In this document: in pieces, positions 1 through 5,536 of the stretch | How positions within the stretch are numbered: position 1 is the first letter of the stretch | Layout of the letters: every line of letters begins with the position of its first letter | NCBI GenBank assembly: GCA_029007475.1 | Contig: JAQXHW010000008.1 | Location: 1-5,536 of the forward strand | From: Oscillospiraceae bacterium | GTDB taxonomy: Bacteria > Bacillota > Clostridia > Oscillospirales > Acutalibacteraceae | Length of the DNA stretch: 5,536 nucleotides | Direction: 5' to 3' | Notes under the pieces: generated by a model | Seen by the model: the letters and a program-made list of their open reading frames with translations, nothing else | Database searches by the model: none | What the model was told of the DNA's origin: nothing | Position numbers and translations under genes: made by a program

Positions 1-321
1 AGCGTAGTCACAAACGCACTGCGATTAAATTTCATTAAGATGCACGATTCCAAACGGGATCATAAAATCAAAAATAAATTAATAACCACAACCGAAAAGG
101 AGACAAAAACAATGGAAAAGACATTAAAAATTGAAGGTATGATGTGCGGACACTGCGAAATGCACGTAAAAAAAGCCCTTGAAGCACTTGACGGCGTAAA
201 AAAAGCAGAAGTCAGCCACAAGACCTCAGCGGCTGTTGTAACGCTTGAAAAAGAGATTTCCGACGGTGTTTTGAAGCAAGCTGTTGCCGACGGGGGCTAT
301 GAGGTAACGGATATTCGGTAA
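1..321 (+). CDS. copA: Copper-transporting P1B-type ATPase, C-terminal end with fused heavy-metal-associated domain (5' partial)
   Basis: The frame is open from base 1 to the TAA at 319-321, giving 106 residues of a gene that begins outside the window. The first residues, SVVTNALRL, match the conserved tail of the last transmembrane helix of CopA-type copper ATPases, where a MxxSS motif is normally followed by VVxNALRL. A hydrophilic Lys/Thr/Glu linker (about residues 14-40) leads to a complete HMA domain (about 41-106). Its metal-binding motif MMCGHC lies at 47-52 and binds Cu(I) through the two cysteines. In this family the ATPase exports Cu(I) across the cytoplasmic membrane using ATP. A C-terminal HMA domain is less usual than N-terminal ones. 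An ATG at 112 with its own Shine-Dalgarno sequence could alternatively make the HMA domain a separate 69-residue CopZ-like chaperone. Because the upstream frame stays open and matches CopA, I read this as one gene. The gene name rests on only about ten ATPase residues plus the HMA domain. Confidence 0.82.
   Translation, partial: SVVTNALRLNFIKMHDSKRDHKIKNKLITTTEKETKTMEKTLKIEGMMCGHCEMHVKKALEALDGVKKAEVSHKTSAAVVTLEKEISDGVLKQAVADGGYEVTDIR
95..103 (+). promoter_or_regulatory. Candidate internal Shine-Dalgarno sequence (AAAAGGAGA)
   Basis: AGGAG at 98-102 stands nine bases before the ATG at 112, inside the open reading frame of the CopA fragment. It is the only feature that would decide for an independent CopZ-like start. 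It lies in an A-rich stretch with little obvious secondary structure, which would favour initiation, but it also encodes Lys-Glu of the linker. Confidence 0.4.
112..321 (+). CDS. Possible internally initiated CopZ-like copper chaperone (69 aa) nested in the copA 3' end
   Basis: Starting at the ATG at 112, the same frame encodes 69 residues that form exactly one HMA domain: a first beta strand (KTLKIEG), the MMCGHC metal site at residues 10-15, helix, strands, and the closing GGYEV strand. This is the usual length of stand-alone CopZ chaperones, which carry Cu(I) in the cytosol to CopA. AAAAGGAGA lies nine bases upstream, a good Clostridia-type ribosome binding site. The ATG sits precisely at the linker/domain border. 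Against it, AAG GAG is also simply Lys-Glu in a Lys/Glu-rich linker, so the match may be chance. If used, one gene would give both the pump and its chaperone. I list it as an alternative product, not as a separate gene. Confidence 0.35.
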   Translation: MEKTLKIEGMMCGHCEMHVKKALEALDGVKKAEVSHKTSAAVVTLEKEISDGVLKQAVADGGYEVTDIR

Positions 322-342
322 GCACTATTCCGCAATATAAAA

Positions 343-382
343 CAGGCACCGACACGCTGAATGAACAGCCGGTCGGTGCCTG
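343..382. terminator. Bidirectional intrinsic terminator between convergent genes
   Basis: CAGGCACCGAC (343-353) and GTCGGTGCCTG (372-382) form a perfect 11-bp GC-rich stem. Inside the 18-base loop, GCTG (356-359) can pair with CAGC (366-369), lengthening the hairpin. On the plus strand the stem is followed by CTTTATTATA. On the minus strand it is followed by TTTTATATT, the cleaner T tract. It starts 21 bases after the copA stop and 61 bases beyond the stop of the minus-strand reductase gene, so it can end both convergent transcripts. Confidence 0.85.
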
Positions 383-443
383 CTTTATTATAAAAGCTAT
401 TTTATCTTCATAAAGGCGCACTCTTTACCTCAATTATAGAGAA

Positions 444-1598
444 TTATTTTGGGAATACTTCCATTTCAATATCTGTCAAAGGAAAAGTACAGCAAGGGTG
501 GATATATCCGTACTTTAGGTCAGCCTTACGCCGTTTATCCATATCCTCCGGGATATAAACCTCGCCGCTTATAAGCCGTGAACGGCAGAAGCCGCATTCA
601 CCGCTTCGACAGCTTGACGGCGGAAAAATTCCGTTTTTTTCGAGGCTTCTCAAAATGCTTTCCGACTTTTCGGCTTTTACTTTACTTTTTTCGCCGTGTA
701 CGTTTACGGTTATCATTACAGTTTCATTCTGACTGTCTAAGAAAACCTCGCCGGGCAGCTCACAGCGGACATACTTTTTCTCGAGGGAAAAGCTCTCAAG
801 CTCAGATTTCACAAAGCTAATCATAGCCTGTGGTCCACAGATAAACACAGAAAACGGACTTTTCGGAATATATTTTTTGATTAAATTCTCATTTATGAAG
901 CCTTTTTCATATTTGGGATTATCCTCATGGCTCAACACATAGACAGTCCTGATTTTTTCGCACTTTTTGCTGAGTGCTTCAAGCTCATCCTTAAAGAGAA
1001 TTTCGTTCTCGGTTTTTGCGCCGTAGAGAAGTGTAAGAGAAAAATCCTCGTCGCCCTCGGCTATTGCTTTTGCTAAAGAAATGAAGGGGGTTATGCCGCT
1101 TCCTCCTGCAACCGCCAAGACATGAGACGCGTCCCTCAAGGGCTCATAGGTAAAATTACCCTGTGGTCCTGAGGTTGTGACTTTAGTACCTATTTCCCAG
1201 TTATTGAGAATATAGTTTGAAACCAAACCGCCCGAAACTGCTTTTACCGTTATTCGGTAAATACCGCTAAGACTATCTTTCGGAGATGAGGATAAAGAAT
1301 AGGGTCTTGAGTATTTTTTTCCTTCTATTTCAACAAAAACCGACACATACTGGCCTGCCGAAAAGTAAGCACAGCCGTTTTCGGCTTTGAGCAAAAAGCT
1401 TTTGCAAAACTCATTATGCTCGATTATTTCACAAACAACAAAGCTCTGACTTTCGGGATGTAGCAATTTTGACAGCTTATTGACGGCAGGAATATCAGAA
1501 GATAATTCGTCGCTTGCTTTTGACTTTTCTACTGCTCTGTTCCCCATAAATTCAGGAAATTTTGAAAGACTCAGAGAGTTCAGATTATGATTTTCCAT
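444..1598 (-). CDS. NAD(P)H-dependent FNR-family flavin reductase with C-terminal [2Fe-2S] ferredoxin domain
   Basis: A complete protein of 384 residues. After a poorly conserved-looking N-terminal extension (about 1-50) comes the FAD-binding beta barrel (about 51-153) with RPYSLSSSP at 98-106, the RxYS flavin motif. The NAD(P)-binding half (about 156-270) has GGSGITP at 165-171 and CGPQAM at 254-259. The C-terminal plant-type ferredoxin domain (about 293-384) has cluster ligands C330, C335 and C338 (Cx4CxxC) plus C369, with C370 directly beside it. Such proteins pass hydride electrons from NAD(P)H through FAD to the [2Fe-2S] cluster and then one at a time to a partner. No signal peptide or membrane segment is seen, so it is probably cytosolic. 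The start is supported by AAGGGAGG at 1612-1605, six bases before ATG, and it overlaps the end of the flavoprotein gene by 14 bases. Relatives serve oxygenases in aerobes; no oxygenase is seen here, and the likely partner is one of the two upstream gene products. The partner is inference. Confidence 0.9.
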   Translation of the reverse strand: MENHNLNSLSLSKFPEFMGNRAVEKSKASDELSSDIPAVNKLSKLLHPESQSFVVCEIIEHNEFCKSFLLKAENGCAYFSAGQYVSVFVEIEGKKYSRPYSLSSSPKDSLSGIYRITVKAVSGGLVSNYILNNWEIGTKVTTSGPQGNFTYEPLRDASHVLAVAGGSGITPFISLAKAIAEGDEDFSLTLLYGAKTENEILFKDELEALSKKCEKIRTVYVLSHEDNPKYEKGFINENLIKKYIPKSPFSVFICGPQAMISFVKSELESFSLEKKYVRCELPGEVFLDSQNETVMITVNVHGEKSKVKAEKSESILRSLEKNGIFPPSSCRSGECGFCRSRLISGEVYIPEDMDKRRKADLKYGYIHPCCTFPLTDIEMEVFPK

Positions 1599-3099
1599 TT
1601 TTTGCCTCCCTTACTATTCTCATTCCTACGGAGTTGCCATTTGAATAGGTTGGACTGTATCCGCAAGCGCGCTCCGAATGTGCTCCTACGAAATAGAGTC
1701 CCTCCGTGAGATTCTCGCCCTTTGAATTCATAATACGCGACATCATGGTATCCCAAGGCTTCAGGGTATAGCCGTAGGGAGTGCCGTTGGGGGTATTGAG
1801 ATATCTCGCAAAGGTAGGCGGAGCTGAAACAGCAATCTCCTCAATATGAGGCATAATGGAAATTCCGGTCTTTGCTTCGAAGGTTTCAATCATTTTCTTT
1901 GCTATGCGGTTCTTGGTCTTCTTGTAATCCTCAGGCTTAACTTCACCCCAAGCATCCTCGGAAAGCAAACAAGTCAGAAACAGAATTGAAGAGCCCTCGG
2001 GAGATGCATCGTCCATTACTTTATTGACGCAGTTGGAAATTAGCATTTCCGCTTTTGTTCTCTCTGTGCTTTCAAACTGCTCGATAGAATCGGGGGTATC
2101 GTACAAAAACAGGGAGTAATCCTCTATCCCCAATTCCTCGGCACTTCTGTTTAGTCCTAAGTAGACCGTAAAGAACAAAAAGCCTGTACTCCTTGCGTTT
2201 ATAAGCTTTACTCCCTCTGAGGGTACATGTTCCTTAGGGATCAGCGTTTTATAGGCGACCTCCGGGAAGCAGTTGAGGACAATACTGTCGGCATAAATTG
2301 CCTCATCCCCTATCTTTACTCCGCAGGCTTTTTCGCCCTCAAAAAGCACTTCGGTAACCTCGGAGTTATATCTAATCTCGCCGCCGTTATCTCTGATTGC
2401 TTTTTCCACGGCAAGTGAGAGTTCATGCGAGCGCATTCTGGGCATAGCCGGATAGTAGCTGATATATCTTTTAAGCATCATTACATAATGAGCAAAGTCG
2501 ATTTCGTCGGTTTTACCGCCTAAGTAAGGCCAATAGGTCTTGAAAATATTTTGAGCCTTTTTTGGCATACCGAGAGCATCTAAACATTCATCAAGAGAGT
2601 AAGCCGTTGCTCTCAAAAAATCCGGATAGTCTTTTACAAGCACATTTTGGTCAGGCTTGCCCTTTGAGAGATAGGCGACAGCTTCCGATATTTTATCCTC
2701 AATTTTCAGCGCCGCCTCTACGCTCTCTCGGCTTCCGGGTACTGCCCTTTCCATAGCATCACAGAAAGCCTCTTTCCCGGAGGGCATAACTATGTCATAG
2801 CCGTTTTCGCCGCCGGCTCTGACGTGGAAAGCGGTTTCTTCTATCACCCAGTCAATGTCAACGCCGTAGCTTTCGAGAAGCCTTCTTAATGAACCGTTTT
2901 GCTCCTTGGTACCTACGTTTGACATCTCATGAAGAGATACCTCAAACTCAAATCTGCCTCGGCGAAAGCTGGTTGCACAGCCGCCGGGGAGTGGATTTCG
3001 CTCTATTAGGAGGGTTTTAAGCCCTTCCTTTGCGGTTGTAACGGCGGCAGAGAGACCTGCGTTTCCGCCGCCTACAACTATTACATCATACTTTTTCAT
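1585..3099 (-). CDS. FAD-dependent oxidoreductase of the phytoene desaturase / retinol saturase superfamily
   Basis: A complete protein of 504 residues, the usual length for the family. The N-terminal Rossmann fold binds FAD: VVGGGNAG at 8-15 (GxGxxG), with E33 at the end of the second strand as the ribose-binding acid. Next is the family signature PGGCATSFRRGRFEFE at 38-53, closer in style to retinol saturase/carotenoid isomerase (GGCxxTF) than to classic CrtI (PGGR). A substrate domain fills the middle, and the C-terminal FAD motif GLYFVGAHSERACGYSPTYS lies at 467-486, followed by NGNSVG. There is no signal peptide or clear membrane helix. Family members desaturate, saturate or isomerise conjugated double bonds. 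No other carotenoid gene is present, so a carotenoid role is not supported. The start uses AAAGGA at 3110-3105 and overlaps the upstream gene stop as ATGA. Its place between an activase-type protein and an NAD(P)H/[2Fe-2S] reductase suggests it acts on a substrate, or carries electrons, within that system. The reaction is unknown. Confidence 0.87.
   Translation of the reverse strand: MKKYDVIVVGGGNAGLSAAVTTAKEGLKTLLIERNPLPGGCATSFRRGRFEFEVSLHEMSNVGTKEQNGSLRRLLESYGVDIDWVIEETAFHVRAGGENGYDIVMPSGKEAFCDAMERAVPGSRESVEAALKIEDKISEAVAYLSKGKPDQNVLVKDYPDFLRATAYSLDECLDALGMPKKAQNIFKTYWPYLGGKTDEIDFAHYVMMLKRYISYYPAMPRMRSHELSLAVEKAIRDNGGEIRYNSEVTEVLFEGEKACGVKIGDEAIYADSIVLNCFPEVAYKTLIPKEHVPSEGVKLINARSTGFLFFTVYLGLNRSAEELGIEDYSLFLYDTPDSIEQFESTERTKAEMLISNCVNKVMDDASPEGSSILFLTCLLSEDAWGEVKPEDYKKTKNRIAKKMIETFEAKTGISIMPHIEEIAVSAPPTFARYLNTPNGTPYGYTLKPWDTMMSRIMNSKGENLTEGLYFVGAHSERACGYSPTYSNGNSVGMRIVREAKNGKS
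1605..1612 (-). promoter_or_regulatory. Strong ribosome binding site for the FNR/ferredoxin gene
   Basis: Read on the minus strand, AAGGGAGG stands six bases before the ATG at 1598-1596. It lies inside the last codons of the upstream flavoprotein gene. It fixes the start at 1598 instead of the next in-frame Met (residue 18) and suggests that the last gene of the operon is translated efficiently by reinitiation or independent initiation. Confidence 0.8.
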
Positions 3100-5536
3100 A
3101 GTTTTCCTTTTGCTTCCTTTGTTTCAGAGTTTTCCATATTTTTCTTTGCTGTCGAAAGCATAAGCTTAATTCGGTTAAGCTGATTAACCTCACTTGCTCC
3201 GGGATCATAGTCAACAGCGCAAATATTAGACTCGGGAAACGCGTTTTTTAGAGTCTTGATTACACCCTTGCCTACAACGTGGTTAGGCAAGCAGGCAAAG
3301 GGCTGAACACAGATAATATTAGGTGTGCCGCTGTTAATAAGCTCCACCATTTCGCCTGTTAAGAACCAACCCTCGCCGTACTGATTTCCTATGGAAAGGA
3401 AGGGCTTGGTCATTTTTGCAATTTCCTCAATGGGTACAGGGGCTTCGAAGCGACTGCTCTCCTCTAAAGCCTTAATTGCAGGCTTTCTCACCCACCTTAC
3501 AAGCTTTACGCCGAGATGAGAAATTGGTTTCATATACCACTTGGCGCCTAAGAAGCGTTGCTTGTATCTTCCGCCGTACAGAGTATAGTTAAAGAAATCA
3601 AGGATATCGGGCACAACTGCCTCGGCACCCTCCCGCTCCAAAAGCTCAACTGCGTGGTTATTAGCAAGAGGCATATATTTTACCAAAATTTCGCCTACAA
3701 TGCCAACTCTCGGCTTCTTTACGCTTTCGTCAATGGGAAGCTCGTCAAAGGCCTTAACGATTTTTCTGCAAAGCTGTTTGTACTTATACTTAGTTTTTGG
3801 GTTAGTCAGCGAATCTATGCACATTTCCCGAAGCTCAGCATGGAGCTTATCCGCAGAACCGGGTACGAGTTCGTAGGGTCTGACGTGATAGAGACAGCGC
3901 ATAAACAAGTCTCCGTAAATAAGACTGTAAATAGCATCTTTAAGCAGAGGTACCGTCCAGCTAAAGCCGCTGTTTTTCTCCATACCGTTTGCATTTATGG
4001 AAATAACCGGAATATGGCTGAGTCCTGCCTTATCAAGAGCACGGCGAATAAAGCCCACGTAGTTACTTGCACGGCAGCAACCGCCTGTCTGAGACATGAA
4101 AATAGCCAGCTTATCCGTATTGTATTTGCCGGAAAGAACAGCCTCCATAATCTGACCTACTACTGTGATAGAAGGATAACAGGCATCGTTATTTACATAC
4201 TGCAAGCCTGTATTTATTGCTGTACGATTATCGTTTTGGAGAATTTCTACGTTATAGCCGTGTTTTGAGAAAACAGGCTCCAGAATATCAAAGTGAATGG
4301 GGCTCATCTGAGGAGCAATAATTGTGTATTTTTCCCGACGCATTTTCTCGGTAAACTCAGCGCGCTTGTATCTCACAGGCTGAGGCTTCGCAAGGATACC
4401 CTGTTTGTCTCGCATTTTCATAGCGGAAATCAGGCTTCTGACTCGAATCCTCGCCGCACCTAAGTTGCTTACCTCATCAATTTTCAGGAGTGTATATAGC
4501 TTGTTACTGCCCTCAAGAATCTCATTTACCTGGTCTGCGGTTACCGCGTCAAGTCCGCAGCCGAAAGAAGTGAGCTGAATAAGCTCCATATCGTTACGCT
4601 GAGAGACAAACTCGGCGGCGGTATAAAGTCTTGAATGATAAACCCATTGGTCTACTACTCTGAGTTTTCTGTCCCCGTCTTTTAAGGGTGGCAGAGAATC
4701 CTCAGTGAAAACTGTCAGTCCGAATGAAGCGATTAGTTCGGGGATTCCGTGGTTTACCTCGGGGTCAAGGTGATATGGTCTGCCGGCAAGGACTATTCCC
4801 TTTCCGCCCGATTTTTCCATTTCCCTTAGAACCTTTTTGCCCTCAGCCTTTATATCAGCTCTCGCCTTATTCTGCTCTAACCATGCGAGCTGTGCGGCTT
4901 TTCGGACTTCCTTTTCGGGAATTCCCCAGTTTTCAAAGCAGACTCGAACCAAGCGGTCTGCGGCAGATTTTTCGTTTGTAAAAGCCATGAAAGGTCTTAT
5001 ATACTTTACCTTTCCCGCAACGACATCCTCTACGTTGTTTTTAAGATTTTCTGCGTAGGAAACTACCATAGGGCAGTTAAAATGGTTTTTTGCAGAGGAA
5101 CACTCCTGATGCTCGTAAAATACGCAGGGGTGAAATATTGTCTCTATTCCTTTATTAATAAGCCACTGAACATGGCCGTGGGCAAGCTTTGCAGGATAGC
5201 ACTCACTCTCGGAGGGGATTGAGTCCATACCTAACTCGTAGAGCTTCCTCGATGAAAGCGGTGAAAGGACTACTCTGAAGCCTAATTCCTTAAAGAAGGT
5301 TGCCCAGTAGGGGTAGTTTTCGTACATATTGAGAACTCGGGGAATACCTATAATTCCGCGGGTTGCCTCTTTCTCAGAAAGAGACTTGTAGGAGAAAACC
5401 CTCTTGAGCTTATATGTAAACATATTGGGAGAGGACTTTCTCTCGCAGGTACTTCCTAATCCCCGTTCACAGCGGTTTCCGGTGATGTGAGTCCTGTCTC
5501 CCTCAAAGGTGTTGATGGTGAGCATACAGTTGTTGG
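3096..5536 (-). CDS. Giant acyl-CoA dehydratase activase-related protein, DUF2229/HgdB-like C-terminal part (5' partial)
   Basis: About 812 codons are visible and the frame stays open to the right edge. The first Met in the window (5525) is not a credible start: the residues before it (NNC) and after it (LTINTFEG, then GNRCERG) belong to a conserved cysteine segment in mid-protein. Family members are about 1,400 residues, with two BcrAD/BadFG-type ASKHA ATPase domains at the N-terminus, expected beyond the window. Counting from that Met, a DUF2229-like module (about 57-375) has GIPRVLNMYENYP, SESECYPAK (C109), HPCVFYE (C134), C151, AGRPYHLDPEVNHGIPE and FGCGLD (C323). A second HgdB-like module (about 398-600) has NNDACYPS (C449) and TGGCCRASNY (C483/C484). 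The end (about 605-795) has GEGWFLTGEM, QPFACLPNHVVGKG (C745) and DYDPGASEVNQ. Relatives use ATP to drive low-potential electron transfer through Fe-S clusters for 2-hydroxyacyl-CoA dehydration or double-cubane-cluster reductions. The substrate of this fused family is not established to my knowledge. It is the first visible gene of the operon and is probably cytosolic. Confidence 0.88.
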   Translation of the reverse strand, partial: NNCMLTINTFEGDRTHITGNRCERGLGSTCERKSSPNMFTYKLKRVFSYKSLSEKEATRGIIGIPRVLNMYENYPYWATFFKELGFRVVLSPLSSRKLYELGMDSIPSESECYPAKLAHGHVQWLINKGIETIFHPCVFYEHQECSSAKNHFNCPMVVSYAENLKNNVEDVVAGKVKYIRPFMAFTNEKSAADRLVRVCFENWGIPEKEVRKAAQLAWLEQNKARADIKAEGKKVLREMEKSGGKGIVLAGRPYHLDPEVNHGIPELIASFGLTVFTEDSLPPLKDGDRKLRVVDQWVYHSRLYTAAEFVSQRNDMELIQLTSFGCGLDAVTADQVNEILEGSNKLYTLLKIDEVSNLGAARIRVRSLISAMKMRDKQGILAKPQPVRYKRAEFTEKMRREKYTIIAPQMSPIHFDILEPVFSKHGYNVEILQNDNRTAINTGLQYVNNDACYPSITVVGQIMEAVLSGKYNTDKLAIFMSQTGGCCRASNYVGFIRRALDKAGLSHIPVISINANGMEKNSGFSWTVPLLKDAIYSLIYGDLFMRCLYHVRPYELVPGSADKLHAELREMCIDSLTNPKTKYKYKQLCRKIVKAFDELPIDESVKKPRVGIVGEILVKYMPLANNHAVELLEREGAEAVVPDILDFFNYTLYGGRYKQRFLGAKWYMKPISHLGVKLVRWVRKPAIKALEESSRFEAPVPIEEIAKMTKPFLSIGNQYGEGWFLTGEMVELINSGTPNIICVQPFACLPNHVVGKGVIKTLKNAFPESNICAVDYDPGASEVNQLNRIKLMLSTAKKNMENSETKEAKGKL
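3105..3110 (-). promoter_or_regulatory. Ribosome binding site and ATGA coupling junction for the flavoprotein gene
   Basis: AAAGGA stands five bases before the ATG at 3099-3097. That ATG shares bases with the TGA stop of the preceding gene (3098-3096), forming an ATGA junction. A second AAAGGA-like run lies just upstream (about 3120-3115), too far to be the main site. The arrangement implies translational coupling between the giant activase-family protein and the flavoprotein. Confidence 0.75.

Noticed and set aside
1..111. Promoter or copper-responsive operator upstream of the ATG at 112
   Set aside because: The region reads as in-frame coding sequence matching the CopA tail, and I found neither a convincing -35/-10 pair nor a CopY-type TACAnnTGTA box.
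390..405. A/T-only inverted repeat ATAAAA-GCTA-TTTTAT
   Set aside because: The 6-bp stem has no GC pairs and would be too weak to act as a terminator or operator. It is likely chance in an AT-rich spacer.
212..421. A 69-codon minus-strand open frame over the HMA domain and terminator
   Set aside because: It runs through the strong terminator hairpin and is antisense to the HMA domain, and its translation shows no recognisable motif.
1585..3099. Carotenoid biosynthesis gene (crtI)
   Set aside because: The superfamily fits, but there is no phytoene synthase or other crt gene, the signature is closer to saturases/isomerases, and the neighbours are reductive Fe-S proteins.
3558..4268. A 236-codon plus-strand open frame opposite the giant activase-family gene
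   Set aside because: It lies fully antisense to a strongly conserved coding region, and its translation matches no family I recognise. It is best explained as a shadow of codon use in the real gene.
4724..5058. Two overlapping short plus-strand open frames (85 and 73 codons)
   Set aside because: Both are antisense to the giant gene, overlap each other in different frames, and show low-complexity Pro/Phe-rich translations typical of spurious frames.

Overview
The window looks like chromosomal DNA of an anaerobic Firmicute, probably a gut-type Clostridia member. This rests on moderate GC, strong AGGAGG-type ribosome binding sites, a copper ATPase with a C-terminal metal-binding domain, and a very large activase/dehydratase-family protein typical of strict anaerobes. 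That assignment is inference, since no rRNA or other taxonomic marker is present.

Left edge, plus strand (1-321): the last 106 codons of a gene that enters from outside the window. The first residues (SVVTNALRL) match the end of the last membrane helix of copper-transporting P1B ATPases (CopA). A Lys/Thr-rich linker and a complete CopZ-like heavy-metal-associated domain with an MxCxxC motif follow in the same frame. A good Shine-Dalgarno sequence and ATG at the domain boundary raise the possibility that a free copper chaperone is also made from this gene.

Middle (322-443): a short convergent intergenic region holding one strong hairpin with a T-rich tract on both sides, most simply a shared bidirectional terminator.

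Right part, minus strand (444-5536): three tightly packed, overlapping genes, transcribed right to left. First is the C-terminal ~812 residues of a giant protein of the CoA-dehydratase-activase/DUF2229 family; its N-terminus, expected to carry ASKHA ATPase domains, lies beyond the right edge. Second is a 504-residue FAD-dependent oxidoreductase of the phytoene desaturase/retinol saturase superfamily. Third is a 384-residue NAD(P)H:flavin reductase with a C-terminal plant-type [2Fe-2S] ferredoxin domain. Start and stop codons overlap by 4 and 14 bases, so the three are almost certainly one translationally coupled operon.

Read together, the minus-strand genes suggest a redox module. The FNR/ferredoxin protein could take electrons from NAD(P)H through FAD and [2Fe-2S]. 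The giant protein could use ATP hydrolysis to push electrons to low potential through Fe-S clusters, as 2-hydroxyacyl-CoA dehydratase activators and double-cubane-cluster reductases do. The flavoprotein could reduce or isomerise an unsaturated substrate. The substrate cannot be read from the sequence, and this three-gene set is the best candidate here for an undescribed system. No mobile element, CRISPR array, tRNA or rRNA was seen, and no stretch above 300 bases lacks a gene.
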